NCBI GenBank assembly: GCA_012510445.1
Contig: JAAZIA010000030.1
Span: forward strand, 35,893 to 99,892
DNA length: 64,000 nt
Source: Bacteroidales bacterium
GTDB lineage: Bacteria > Bacteroidota > Bacteroidia > Bacteroidales > UBA932
Reading direction: 5' to 3'
The notes under the pieces are model-generated. The model searched no databases, was not told the origin of the DNA, and saw nothing but the letters and a program-made list of their open reading frames with translations. The position numbers were made by a program, and so were the translations under genes. Of the stretch, positions 51,230-60,258 are shown one piece after another (position 1 is the stretch's first letter; every line of letters starts with the position of its first letter).

Positions 51230-51237
51230 CAAAAAAT

Positions 51238-51750
51238 TTACCGGACATGCTGCAACCTTTCTTTAACCAGATGGCTGATGTCTATCCCGGGAGCGTAGTG
51301 AAGGATCCCCATCCCGGCAGAAACGTCAAGCACCAGGCTGTATCCGTTTTGCTCTGCCACATGCCTTATGGCCTCCTGCAATTTTTGCTGAATGGGCTTG
51401 AACAATGCTTCAGACACTTTGGTCATGGTACCTTCCTGTCCAAAATATTGTTCTTGCATTTCTTTCACTTCTTTTTCCCGGTTTATGATCTGCTGTTCCC
51501 TTATTTTTCTTTGTTCGGGGGTAAGGGCACCTTTATCGCTTTGGTATTTTTGGAACAAGGCCTCCAACAGGTCATATTCCTTTTGCAATTTCTCTGTGTA
51601 TTGCTCCTGCATACTTGAGATCTGCTCTTGTGCAGCCGTATACTCGGGCAATGCTTCCAATATTTTTTCCGTATCTACTATGGCATATTTCTGTGCCGGC
51701 AGGCTGGCTGCCATCAGACTTGCCAGTAAAAACAAAACCACTCTTTTCAT
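51238..51750 (-). CDS. Skp/OmpH-family periplasmic chaperone, first copy
   Basis: 170 residues: signal peptide MKRVVLFLLASLMAASLPAQ, the family's KYAIVDTEKILEALPEYTAAQEQ, a central coiled coil rich in Gln/Glu/Lys, and the C-terminal strand GYSLVLDVSAGMGILHYAPGIDIS. It follows bamA by 11 bases and presumably acts with it. It shares the overall fold but only patchy sequence with the second copy, so the duplication is old. Confidence 0.9.
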   Translation of the reverse strand: MKRVVLFLLASLMAASLPAQKYAIVDTEKILEALPEYTAAQEQISSMQEQYTEKLQKEYDLLEALFQKYQSDKGALTPEQRKIREQQIINREKEVKEMQEQYFGQEGTMTKVSEALFKPIQQKLQEAIRHVAEQNGYSLVLDVSAGMGILHYAPGIDISHLVKERLQHVR

Positions 51751-51761
51751 AACCGTTACTT

Positions 51762-54266
51762 TTAAAATGTTTGTCCAATCATAAAGTGGAAGTTTGATCC
51801 GCCTTTTTTGCCACTAAAATCTGTATCAAATCCGTACCCCCAATCAATGCCCAACAAGCCTATCATGGGGAGGAATACCCTAACCCCTACTCCCGTGGCG
51901 CGTTTTATTGTAAAGGGGTTAAAGTTCTTTATATCGCTCCAACAATTGCCTCCTTCCAGAAAAACAAGGGCGTAGATGGTAGATTGCGGCTGAAGAATAA
52001 CGGGGTACCTAAGTTCTACCGTGTACCTTGTATATACACGCCCCGTATAGGCATCGTCTTTGGTTGGGGTGAGCGAATAGTTAGAATAACCGCGTTGTGA
52101 AATGATATCTGCACCATACGTATTGTAGCCGCTCATCCCGTCTCCACCCAGCATAAAGCCCTCAAACGGAGAATAACCCAAGTTCCTGTTGTAATACCCC
52201 AGGTACCCAAAATTAGCTCGGGTCATAAGTACCAGGTCTCCCACAATGCGTGTAAACAAGCTGGCATCAAAGGTCCACTTATGGTACTCAATCCAGCGGT
52301 ACCTCTGGGCAGAAGTCATAGAGGCATAATCTGTGTTTTTATCGCGGAACAACGAATAAGGCGGCGTTACCTGCAATCCAAATTTCAAATCGGATCCCTG
52401 GCGCGGATAAATGATCTGGTCTGTTGAATTGCGTTGCAAATTGATGGTATAGTCAATGATGTTTGACTGACCGTCGGTAAACATAAAGTAATACCCCCAA
52501 TCTTGCAGGTTGTATCGTTTTACGTCCAGCTGGTTGTAAAACACAAAATAATTGTCGGGCCATTTTAGCCTCGTTCCCAACCCTATCCCAAGACCATAAA
52601 CTTCCATAAACTGATCGTTGGTCAGGTAGTAGTACGTAGAGGCCGTCTGCCTTGTATAATAGATGCTTGTACTGAACGAGGTAGGCTTTTTCCCGGTAAG
52701 CCAGGGTTCTACAAACGTAGAGCTCAAGGCCATATAATACGTACCGTTTGTCTGGAACCGGAGCGAGAGCGTTTGGCCGTCACCCAGCGGAACCGGTCTC
52801 CATGCTTGTTTGTCAAAAAACCTTCTTATGGAAAAGTTATTGAAACTGATACCTACCGTCCCCACAAACGTATTGCCGCCCCAGCCTCCGGCAATTTCAA
52901 ACTGGCTGTCGGGTTTTTCTGTTACGTTGTACAAAACGTCCACCGTATTGTTTACTTGATTGGGGACTATGTTAAACCCGCTGCCCATTTGCATAATGGC
53001 TTCCTGGTCAAAGTGCCCCATAGAAGCAATTTCCCGGATGGAACGCTCCAGCTCTGTTTGACTAAACAGATACCCGGGGCGCGTAAACACTTGACGACGA
53101 ACAATTTTTTCATTAGAAACGTTGTTCCCGTTAATGATGATTCTGTTGTACGTGGCCGGTTTTCCTTCAAAAATACGCATCTCTACGTCTACGGAATCTT
53201 TTTCTATGGTCACCTCTACGGGAATTACCCTAAAAAACAAATACCCCTGGTCTTTGTATATCTGAGAAATATTGGACTGCTGCATTTTGCCGCCACCAAA
53301 AAGTCGCTCTTCCATGGTGACCACATCGTACACATCGCCTTTTTGAATGCGAAGTACAGAGTTAAGCATCTCTCCGGAATACTGAGTATTTCCCGTCCAG
53401 GTTATGTTTCTGAAAAAATACTTTTGCCCTTGGTCAATCTCTATATCAATTTGTAAGTTCTTTGGATCAAGATGATACACCGTGTCCCTTACAATACGGG
53501 CATCGCGGTAGCCCAATTCATGAAACTTCTGTAACAAAAGCTGCTTGTCGTTCCGGAACTCTTTTTCGTCAAATTTCTTGCTAAAAAAGAAGTTGTAGAA
53601 ACGTTTGTCTTTCGTTTTTTTCATGGCAAAGCGCATTTTCAACAAAGACAATTCTTCACTACCCAGGAAGTTAATCTGTTTAACGCGTACTTTTTCTTTT
53701 TTATCTACATGGAACGTAACCCGTACTGCATTTTTAATGACCGTATCTTCCTGATGGCTGGCAGTCACCTGTGCATTCAGAAATCCTTTTTCTATGTAGT
53801 ACCTGCGAATAATGTCGCTGGAAGATTTGATGATGTAATCGGAAAGCTCGCTTCCCCGTCTAAGGCGAACCCGTTCTTCGATGTCAGTTTTTTCTCCTTT
53901 TTTTACCCCTTCGTAGTTCCATTGAGAAACACGCGGTCGTTCTACAATGTTGATGTTCAAGTAAGCGCGGTCGTTAACCAAACTGTCCACATACACGGCC
54001 ACGTCTGAAAAAAAGCGTTGCATAAAAAGCCGCTTTACAATGCTTTGCAATTCTTCTCCGGGAATACTTATGGTATCGCCTATGGCCAAACCGGTAAGGG
54101 AAAGAATCTGATCTGCGTTCAGGTAGTTTACGCCCGTAACCGTTAAACCGGCTATGGCGCATTTACGCGGCTTGGAATAGTCTATAACAACAGAGCTTTG
54201 CTCTACCTGTGCCAAAAGAGGAAGTACTGTAAAGAATAAAGTGATACAAAAAAACAGACGCTTCAT
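51762..54266 (-). CDS. bamA: Outer-membrane assembly factor BamA
   Basis: 834-residue Omp85 protein. A signal peptide (MKRLFFCITLFFTVLPLLA) is followed by POTRA repeats (about 40-440) and a 16-strand barrel ending in Phe (FMIGQTF), the C-terminal signature of outer-membrane proteins. Barrel loops are Tyr/Asn-rich as usual in Bacteroidota. The start is ATG 54266; the track start 12 codons upstream overlaps uppS and lacks a signal-like sequence. It folds and inserts outer-membrane proteins with BamD, encoded 9 kb away. Confidence 0.94.
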   Translation of the reverse strand: MKRLFFCITLFFTVLPLLAQVEQSSVVIDYSKPRKCAIAGLTVTGVNYLNADQILSLTGLAIGDTISIPGEELQSIVKRLFMQRFFSDVAVYVDSLVNDRAYLNINIVERPRVSQWNYEGVKKGEKTDIEERVRLRRGSELSDYIIKSSSDIIRRYYIEKGFLNAQVTASHQEDTVIKNAVRVTFHVDKKEKVRVKQINFLGSEELSLLKMRFAMKKTKDKRFYNFFFSKKFDEKEFRNDKQLLLQKFHELGYRDARIVRDTVYHLDPKNLQIDIEIDQGQKYFFRNITWTGNTQYSGEMLNSVLRIQKGDVYDVVTMEERLFGGGKMQQSNISQIYKDQGYLFFRVIPVEVTIEKDSVDVEMRIFEGKPATYNRIIINGNNVSNEKIVRRQVFTRPGYLFSQTELERSIREIASMGHFDQEAIMQMGSGFNIVPNQVNNTVDVLYNVTEKPDSQFEIAGGWGGNTFVGTVGISFNNFSIRRFFDKQAWRPVPLGDGQTLSLRFQTNGTYYMALSSTFVEPWLTGKKPTSFSTSIYYTRQTASTYYYLTNDQFMEVYGLGIGLGTRLKWPDNYFVFYNQLDVKRYNLQDWGYYFMFTDGQSNIIDYTINLQRNSTDQIIYPRQGSDLKFGLQVTPPYSLFRDKNTDYASMTSAQRYRWIEYHKWTFDASLFTRIVGDLVLMTRANFGYLGYYNRNLGYSPFEGFMLGGDGMSGYNTYGADIISQRGYSNYSLTPTKDDAYTGRVYTRYTVELRYPVILQPQSTIYALVFLEGGNCWSDIKNFNPFTIKRATGVGVRVFLPMIGLLGIDWGYGFDTDFSGKKGGSNFHFMIGQTF

Positions 54267-54276
54267 GCAAGGGATA

Positions 54277-54993
54277 TTAATTTGATTCTTCAATTTTTCC
54301 AAACCTGCGCTTCCTGTTATTATAGGCTTTTAGGGCAGCTTCAAAATCTGGTTTGCGAAAATCGGGCCAAAGAACAGAGGTGAAATACAGTTCTGTATAG
54401 GCCATTTGCCATAACATAAAGTTACTGATTCTAATCTCTCCACTCGTTCTTATCATTAAATCCGGATCGGGAATTCCTACTGTAGTCAGGTATCCGGAAA
54501 AAGATTCGTAAGACAGAGGCAGCTCCGGTGTAGGCGTTGTTTCTAACAGGCGGTTAACGGCTTGCAAGACATCCCATTTTCCGCTGTAATTCACAAAGAT
54601 AATGAGTGTCATCCCCGTATTGTTTCCGGTAGTTTCCATACACGCATCCATACGCTCTACCACTCCCGAACTCAAGTTGTTACGGTCGCCCAGAAACACA
54701 CAGCGGATGTTGTTTTTCATAAGGTTAGGGGTTTCTTTGCGTATGTATTCCAATATCAAGGTCATAAGTGCTTCTGTTTCTTGTTTGGGACGCCCCCAGT
54801 TTTCTTCAGAAAAAGCAAACAGGCTCAGGTAAGCAATACCAAGCTCGGCCGCGTATTCTGTAACGGCACGTACTGCCTCGGCTCCCTGACGGTGCCCGTC
54901 GTTTCGCTTAAGCCCGTGTGCCAGGGCCCAACGCCCGTTCCCATCCATAATAATGCATACGTGTTCCGGCAATTTTTCCTTCCCGTTACTCAT
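54277..54993 (-). CDS. uppS: Undecaprenyl diphosphate synthase
   Basis: 238-residue cis-prenyltransferase that makes the lipid carrier for peptidoglycan and surface polysaccharides. Catalytic region CIIMDGNGRWALAHG, then LSLFAFSEENWGRP and the C-terminal RTSGEIRISNFMLWQ. The start is ATG 54993, inside the last codons of nadK (ATGAGTAA, 8-base overlap), with an SD-like GGAGGAG just upstream that is also nadK coding sequence. The track start at 55020 is a TTG. It precedes bamA by 10 bases. Confidence 0.95.
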   Translation of the reverse strand: MSNGKEKLPEHVCIIMDGNGRWALAHGLKRNDGHRQGAEAVRAVTEYAAELGIAYLSLFAFSEENWGRPKQETEALMTLILEYIRKETPNLMKNNIRCVFLGDRNNLSSGVVERMDACMETTGNNTGMTLIIFVNYSGKWDVLQAVNRLLETTPTPELPLSYESFSGYLTTVGIPDPDLMIRTSGEIRISNFMLWQMAYTELYFTSVLWPDFRKPDFEAALKAYNNRKRRFGKIEESN

Positions 54994-55795
54994 AACCTTC
55001 TCCTCCGTTTCTTTTATCAAAGCCCATCATCAGTTTTTCCCTTAACGTAGTAATGAAATCGTTTCCGGCAAAAGACAAACTGGTCAAGTGAAAATCGGCT
55101 TTTTTCACTTGAAAACTGTAAGGCAGGTTCACTACACGGCACCTGTTGTCCAAATGCAGGTGGGCATGGGGAACTCGGCTTTTCACCTGAATTTCCAAAA
55201 GGTCGTGATCCGGAAACACAATGGGCCTCACGTTCAGGTTGTGCGGGGCTATGGGAGACAAAACAAGTACACCCGAGCGGGGAAATACTATGGGGCCTCC
55301 CACGCTTAACGAATAAGCGGTAGAACCTGTGGGAGTAGCTACTATGATACCGTCTCCGCGGTAGGTAGCCACCGGTTTTTCGTTCATTTTAACATCCACT
55401 TCCAGCATAGCAGAACCTAACCTTTGTATGCAAACTTCATTCATTGCATAAGGGTACATTTCAGAAGATCCCTCTTCTTCTATAAGGTGTAATACCGTAT
55501 GGTTGGTCGTTGAAAAGTCCTTTTCTTTAACAGAATCAAACATATACCCCATAAAATCGGGGCCACAGCCTGTTAGAAAGCCCAGCCTTCCAAAATTGAC
55601 ACCGGCTATGGGAACACCGGTATCTTTAACAATCTCAAGGGCTTCCAGAAAAGTGCCGTCTCCTCCAATCGTAACCAAAAGGTCGGTCCCGGGCGGCAAT
55701 TTCCGGTCGTCCCCCAGCATCTGGAAAGTCATGTCACTCCGCTTGGGGAGGTGCCAGTCCTTTTTTAAATCCTTCCCGTAAAAAACGACCTTCAT
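54986..55795 (-). CDS. nadK: NAD kinase
   Basis: 269-residue enzyme phosphorylating NAD to NADP. It has the GGDGTFLEA motif, the NE region YAMNEVCIQRL and TPTGSTAYSLSVGGP. The start is ATG 55795 (MKVVFYGKDL); the track's 19-codon extension crosses the promoter. The protein is somewhat shorter at the N-terminus than the usual ~290 residues. First gene of the minus-strand cell-envelope cluster, divergent from pdxJ. Confidence 0.94.
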   Translation of the reverse strand: MKVVFYGKDLKKDWHLPKRSDMTFQMLGDDRKLPPGTDLLVTIGGDGTFLEALEIVKDTGVPIAGVNFGRLGFLTGCGPDFMGYMFDSVKEKDFSTTNHTVLHLIEEEGSSEMYPYAMNEVCIQRLGSAMLEVDVKMNEKPVATYRGDGIIVATPTGSTAYSLSVGGPIVFPRSGVLVLSPIAPHNLNVRPIVFPDHDLLEIQVKSRVPHAHLHLDNRCRVVNLPYSFQVKKADFHLTSLSFAGNDFITTLREKLMMGFDKRNGGEGYE

Positions 55796-55796
55796 A

Positions 55797-55827
55797 TTTG
55801 TATTGCCAATCAATTGGCTTACTTTTG
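55797..55827 (+). promoter_or_regulatory. Promoter of pdxJ
   Basis: TTTG at 55797-55800 and TACTTTTG at 55820-55827 with 19 bases between them match the complete Bacteroidota consensus. The start of transcription would be near 55834, 12 bases before the pdxJ ATG. It overlaps the nadK promoter on the other strand. Confidence 0.7.
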
Positions 55828-55830
55828 CAA

Positions 55831-55838
55831 CAAAGATA
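55831..55838 (-). promoter_or_regulatory. Putative -7 box for nadK
   Basis: TATCTTTG on the minus strand matches TAnnTTTG. Transcription would begin near 55824, inside the pdxJ -7 box, leaving a leader of about 29 bases. Confidence 0.5.
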
Positions 55839-55845
55839 ACCAATA

Positions 55846-56565
55846 ATGACAAAACTGAGCGTTAATGTAAACAAATTTGCCACTTTGCGAAACGCAAGGG
55901 GTGGCAACATGCCGGATGTACTACAAGCCGTAAAAGATTGTGAGCGTTTTGGAGCGCAAGGCATTACGGTACACCCCCGCCCCGATGAGCGTCACATCCG
56001 TTACCAAGACGTACGTGATATCAGCCCATTGGTAACTACAGAATTCAACATAGAAGGGAACCCTATTCCGTCCTTTATAGACCTGGTACTGGAAGTCATG
56101 CCTGTTCAGGTAACCTTGGTACCCGATGCACACGATGTCATTACATCAAACGCCGGATGGGATACCGTTACTCATGCTAAAGAATTGAAAGAGTGGATCC
56201 GAATTTTCAAAGAAGCCGGTATCCGCACCTCTCTGTTTATAGACCCTAATCCGGAAATGATCCGTTCCGCAGCCCAAACGGGTACAGACCGGGTAGAGCT
56301 TTATACAGAAGCCTATGCCATAGGCTATGAAGAAAACCGTGAAAAAGCCATTGAACCTTATATTGTGGCAGCTCAAGCGGCGGCAGAGTGCGGGTTGGGA
56401 CTGAATGCAGGTCACGACCTAAACATGCACAACGTAGGCTATTTTCAAAAGAACATTCCCCACTTGCTGGAAGTATCTATAGGTCACGCCATCATATGCG
56501 AATCTATATACTTGGGCCTGGAAAATACCTTAGGTATATACCTAAGGGAACTCTCTAATTTTTAA
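55846..56565 (+). CDS. pdxJ: Pyridoxine 5'-phosphate synthase
   Basis: 239-residue TIM-barrel enzyme that forms pyridoxine phosphate from aminoacetone phosphate and deoxyxylulose phosphate, the Dxs product. Motifs: LSVNVNKFATLRNARGG, TVHPRPDERHIRYQDV, TEFNIEGNP and GLGLNAGHDLN. The length is typical. The 3' end contains a 20-bp perfect palindrome. Confidence 0.96.
   Translation: MTKLSVNVNKFATLRNARGGNMPDVLQAVKDCERFGAQGITVHPRPDERHIRYQDVRDISPLVTTEFNIEGNPIPSFIDLVLEVMPVQVTLVPDAHDVITSNAGWDTVTHAKELKEWIRIFKEAGIRTSLFIDPNPEMIRSAAQTGTDRVELYTEAYAIGYEENREKAIEPYIVAAQAAAECGLGLNAGHDLNMHNVGYFQKNIPHLLEVSIGHAIICESIYLGLENTLGIYLRELSNF
56528..56547. repeat. 20-bp perfect palindrome in the 3' end of pdxJ
   Basis: CCTTAGGTATATACCTAAGG equals its own reverse complement. 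It lies inside codons for the last residues of pdxJ and 20 bases before the -7 box of the next gene, so an operator role is possible. No T-run follows. Confidence 0.8.
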
Positions 56566-56566
56566 C

Positions 56567-56574
56567 TATATTTG
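56567..56574 (+). promoter_or_regulatory. Putative -7 box for the Skp-like gene and purC
   Basis: TATATTTG matches TAnnTTTG, directly after the pdxJ stop. The expected transcript start near 56581 leaves 18 bases before the ATG. Confidence 0.5.
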
Positions 56575-56598
56575 CACGTTTTTTATTGCTAACTTATT

Positions 56599-57207
56599 AT
56601 GAAGAAAACCTCACTGATAATCACCGTTTTATTGACCGTAGGCCTTGCGGTCCTATACGTATTACACTTTACGGGAACCGGCGGCAAATCCGGCATTGCA
56701 GACAAGCCGGAGCGTGAACCGGGAGAAATTTCTGTAAGCAACATAGTCTTTGTTCGTATAGACTCACTACTCAATACGTACGATTTATTTCTTGACCTTC
56801 AAGCAGACCTCTCTGCCAAAGCCCGCATTGTGGAAGACGACCTCACAAAAAAGGGACGTGCTTTTGAAAACGATGTAAATAACTTTCAGGAAAAAGTACA
56901 GAAAGGACTTATTACCAGGTCTCAGGCAGAAACACAACAGAACCAACTGGCAGCCCGTCAGCAGGAATTGGAGCAATATGCCCAGCAAAAACAAATGGAA
57001 CTGGCAGAAGAAAATCAAGTGATGCTAAACCGCGTATTGGATGCCCTCAAAACTTTCCTGGCAGAATACCGCGTACTGCACAACTACGACCTTATCCTTA
57101 CCACAGACGAAAGCAGCAATACCATCATAGAGGCAGACAGATCCTTTGACATCACAAAAGAAGTGGTAGAAGGTTTGAACAGAGAATATGCCAAGAGCCG
57201 TAAGTAG
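56599..57207 (+). CDS. Membrane-anchored Skp/OmpH-like coiled-coil protein
   Basis: 202 residues. The N-terminal hydrophobic segment ([21 protein letters not shown], about 5-25) has no signal-peptidase site and probably serves as an anchor. After an acidic/Pro linker come a strand like that of OmpH ([17 protein letters not shown]), a long coiled coil (about 70-160) and the closing strand [18 protein letters not shown]. It is a third OmpH-fold protein in this window, unlike the two soluble copies near bamA. It is followed by purC after 8 bases; the functional link is unclear. Confidence 0.75.
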   Translation: MKKTSLIITVLLTVGLAVLYVLHFTGTGGKSGIADKPEREPGEISVSNIVFVRIDSLLNTYDLFLDLQADLSAKARIVEDDLTKKGRAFENDVNNFQEKVQKGLITRSQAETQQNQLAARQQELEQYAQQKQMELAEENQVMLNRVLDALKTFLAEYRVLHNYDLILTTDESSNTIIEADRSFDITKEVVEGLNREYAKSRK

Positions 57208-57215
57208 GCAGGTCC

Positions 57216-58130
57216 ATGGACTCACTTATTAGAACACAATTTCATTTCCCCGGTCAAACCAGTTATTACTCCGGGAAAGTACGGGATGTGTACACTATCA
57301 AAGATTCCCTCTTGGTAATGGTCACCACAGACCGCATCTCTGCGTTCGACCAAGTATTTCCCAAAGGTGTACCCTATAAAGGTCAGGTTTTGAATGCTAT
57401 TGCCGGTCACTTTTTGGATCTCACCCGGGACATTCTGCCTAACTGGAAAATTGCCATACCGCATCCCATGGTAACGGTAGGATACCGTTGCCAACCGTTC
57501 CCCATAGAAATGATTGTAAGAGCACACCTTACCGGCAGCGCCTGGCGTGCCTACAAAAACGGAGAAAGAACCTTGTGCGGCATCCCCCTTCCGGAAGGCA
57601 TGAAAGAGCACCAGGCTTTCCCCACCCCCATCTTAACGCCTACCACAAAAGCCGAGGCGGGATTCCACGACCAGAACATCAGCCGGGAAGAAATCATCGC
57701 ACAAGGCTTGGTAAAAGAAGAAGATTACGTGCAATTGGAATCTTACGCTTTGGCCCTTTTTGAGCGCGGCCGGAAGTATGCTGCCAAAAAAGGACTTACG
57801 TTGATAGATACTAAATACGAATTTGGGAAATTGGGAGACCGTATTTTTTTGATTGATGAAATCCACACTCCGGATTCGTCCCGGTATTTTTACCAAGAGA
57901 GGCAACTGTCAAAGGAGTTTGTAAGAGAGTGGCTTATGGAAAATGGTTTTAGCGGCCTTCCCGGACAAATGATGCCCCCGCTTACAGACGCTGTACTGCA
58001 GAACATATCTAACCGGTACATAGAACTGTACCGGCACCTTACAGGCATGGCTTTTGTTCCCATAACCTACGACAACGCCTTGTACGAAAATATAGAAGGC
58101 TGTGTCTGCAATATGCTTGCCCGTTTATGA
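57216..58130 (+). CDS. purC: Phosphoribosylaminoimidazole-succinocarboxamide synthase (SAICAR synthase)
   Basis: 304-residue purine-synthesis enzyme joining CAIR and aspartate with ATP. Motifs include [45 protein letters not shown] and [13 protein letters not shown]. The length fits the longer (about 300-residue) type. Its stop overlaps the next ATG (ATGA). Confidence 0.96.
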   Translation: MDSLIRTQFHFPGQTSYYSGKVRDVYTIKDSLLVMVTTDRISAFDQVFPKGVPYKGQVLNAIAGHFLDLTRDILPNWKIAIPHPMVTVGYRCQPFPIEMIVRAHLTGSAWRAYKNGERTLCGIPLPEGMKEHQAFPTPILTPTTKAEAGFHDQNISREEIIAQGLVKEEDYVQLESYALALFERGRKYAAKKGLTLIDTKYEFGKLGDRIFLIDEIHTPDSSRYFYQERQLSKEFVREWLMENGFSGLPGQMMPPLTDAVLQNISNRYIELYRHLTGMAFVPITYDNALYENIEGCVCNMLARL

Positions 58131-59500
58131 AAATTCGCAAACTGTTATCGGTCGTTCTCCTGTTTCTTTGCCTTGGGCTTTTGGCACAGGATCAACAATA
58201 CATAAGGCATAAAGTACGCTGGATGGAAACGCTGTATTCCATTGCCAGAAAATACAAGACAGACCCCAAGGAGATTGCCCTTTTGAACAACCTCACTACT
58301 GGAGAAATTTCCCGAGGGCAAATCCTGCTTATTCCACAACAAAAAGAAGAGGAAAAAAAACACGTTATGGAAGAAACGGCTCCCCGTAGCGATACCGTCC
58401 TCTTCGAAGACCTCTTCCGCCCCCAACAAAAAGAAATCCCACCTTGCCGAGAGTTTGTACCAACAAGCGCTTATAATCCCATAATTTCTGTGCTGCTGCC
58501 CTTTAAAGAATCTGACAGAAACACAGGCTTTATTGAATTTTACCAAGGGCTGTTGCTGGCGGTAGAAAAAATGAAAGAAGAAGGTATGCAGGCCGTCCTG
58601 CAAGTCTTTGATTGGGACGAAGACAATCCCGATGCGTTGCTTTCTTCTGACCTGCTGGGCAAAAGCCAGGTAATCATTGGACCCGTCTATGCTAACGATA
58701 TTGGTAGCACGCTGGCTTATTTCCGGAACAGCCCCACAAAAATCGTTTCTCCATTGGACAGTAAATCAAACGTATGGGTAAGTTCGTTTTCTAATTTCTT
58801 TCAGGTACAACCGGGACCGGAAGTACAACAAGAAGCCCTCTTAAAATACTTAGACCCGCACCGAGCCGCCTTATGGGTTATTTCTGAAGAAGGAGAACAG
58901 CAAGTAGCCCCCGGTATAAGAAAATTACTGGACAACCACTTGATCCCTTACCGTAATTTTTCATACGACGTACTGGAAGGGCGCATAGTTACAGAACAAT
59001 TAAAAACCTTGCTGGAAGTACACCCCGCTAACCAGATTATCATAGCCTCGGAAAACGAAGCATTTGTATCGGACGCCGTCCGCAACCTGCACCTACTGCT
59101 GGCTTATGAAAACATCCCTATAGAGCTGTTTGGGATGTCGCGTTGGCACGGGTTCAGAACGTTAGATTTAACGGCCTTACACCAACTGCAGGTAGTGCTT
59201 CCCCTCTCTGCCTATGTAGACTATTCCCAACCTATAGTCAATGAATTTGTGGCTACGTACCGCCGGTTATACCATAGCGAACCTACTCCCTTTTCTTTCC
59301 AAGGATACGACGTAGCGTACTATTTCCTACAAGCACTGTTCTTGTACGGTCCTCATTTTGAAGACTGCATTGAATCGCTTCGCTTGCCTTCATTACAAAC
59401 GCATTTTTCTTTTGTCAGGAAATCACCGGAACACGGTTTTTCCAATACGGGAGTGCGGGTAATACATTACCTGCCCAACTTTTCAATATCTTTAAAATAA
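58127..59500 (+). CDS. Secreted LysM protein with a type-1 periplasmic-binding fold
   Basis: 457 residues: signal peptide ([18 protein letters not shown]), one LysM peptidoglycan-binding module (about 23-70; [29 protein letters not shown]...RGQILLIPQ), a charged linker and a domain like the type-1 periplasmic binding proteins (from ~115; [47 protein letters not shown]). Such fusions occur in Bacteroidota; the ligand is unknown and no ABC transporter is nearby. It probably sits in the periplasm on the cell wall. Its end overlaps nagB by 34 bases tail to tail. Confidence 0.75.
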   Translation: MKIRKLLSVVLLFLCLGLLAQDQQYIRHKVRWMETLYSIARKYKTDPKEIALLNNLTTGEISRGQILLIPQQKEEEKKHVMEETAPRSDTVLFEDLFRPQQKEIPPCREFVPTSAYNPIISVLLPFKESDRNTGFIEFYQGLLLAVEKMKEEGMQAVLQVFDWDEDNPDALLSSDLLGKSQVIIGPVYANDIGSTLAYFRNSPTKIVSPLDSKSNVWVSSFSNFFQVQPGPEVQQEALLKYLDPHRAALWVISEEGEQQVAPGIRKLLDNHLIPYRNFSYDVLEGRIVTEQLKTLLEVHPANQIIIASENEAFVSDAVRNLHLLLAYENIPIELFGMSRWHGFRTLDLTALHQLQVVLPLSAYVDYSQPIVNEFVATYRRLYHSEPTPFSFQGYDVAYYFLQALFLYGPHFEDCIESLRLPSLQTHFSFVRKSPEHGFSNTGVRVIHYLPNFSISLK

Positions 59501-60258
59501 GCTATTGTTTCCGGCCTTAGCATAGAAGCAGCATCATTGTCGCACACCAGAATGGCTTTGGGGTGCATCTGAAGTGCCGTAACGGTCCACCAATGAGAAA
59601 TGGCTCCTTCCACAGCCTGCTGCAACGCTTTTGCTTTGGAAGCTCCGCTAATTACAAGAACTACTTGGTCTGCATCCATAATGGTCCCCACTCCCACAGT
59701 AATGGCCGTTTTGGGAACCAGCTCCACGTTGTTATCAAAAAACCGGGCATTAGCCAGAACGGTATCAGTAGTGAGGGTCTTAATCCTTGTTCTGGAGGTT
59801 AGGGAAGAACCGGGTTCGTTAAACGCTATGTGTCCGTCTGTCCCCACTCCGCCCAAAAACAGGCGGATGCCTCCGGCCTGCCGGATGGCTTGTTCATAGG
59901 CCAGACATTCTGCCGTAAGATCGGTTGCCTTTCCGTTGGGGATGTGGGTATTCTTGGGTTGTATATCTATGTGCTTGAAAAAATGTTCCTGCATAAAATA
60001 GCGGAACGATTGCGGATGGTCTCCGGACAGTCCCACGTACTCGTCCATATTGAACGTTACCACGTTTTGGAAAGAAAGGGTCCCCTCTTTTACATAGGAA
60101 ATCAAATTTTTATACGTGCCCATAGGAGAAGAACCGGTAGGCAAGCCCAAAACAAACGGGCGGTCCTGTGCCGGGGCAAAGGCTTGTATGGTGTCTGCCA
60201 CATAACGCGCCGTCCAGGCAGAAATGCTTTCGTAATCTTCTAAAATAATAACTCTCAT
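59467..60258 (-). CDS. nagB: Glucosamine-6-phosphate deaminase
   Basis: 263-residue enzyme converting glucosamine 6-phosphate to fructose 6-phosphate and ammonia. It has LGLPTGSSPMGTYKNLI, the catalytic Asp in FNMDEYVGL, the GGVGTDGHIAFNEPGSS motif with His and Glu, and a normal C-terminus ([13 protein letters not shown]). Length is typical for the short bacterial form. Its ATG overlaps the recN stop (ATGA). The allosteric GlcNAc6P site was not assessed. Confidence 0.95.
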   Translation of the reverse strand: MRVIILEDYESISAWTARYVADTIQAFAPAQDRPFVLGLPTGSSPMGTYKNLISYVKEGTLSFQNVVTFNMDEYVGLSGDHPQSFRYFMQEHFFKHIDIQPKNTHIPNGKATDLTAECLAYEQAIRQAGGIRLFLGGVGTDGHIAFNEPGSSLTSRTRIKTLTTDTVLANARFFDNNVELVPKTAITVGVGTIMDADQVVLVISGASKAKALQQAVEGAISHWWTVTALQMHPKAILVCDNDAASMLRPETIAYFKDIEKLGR

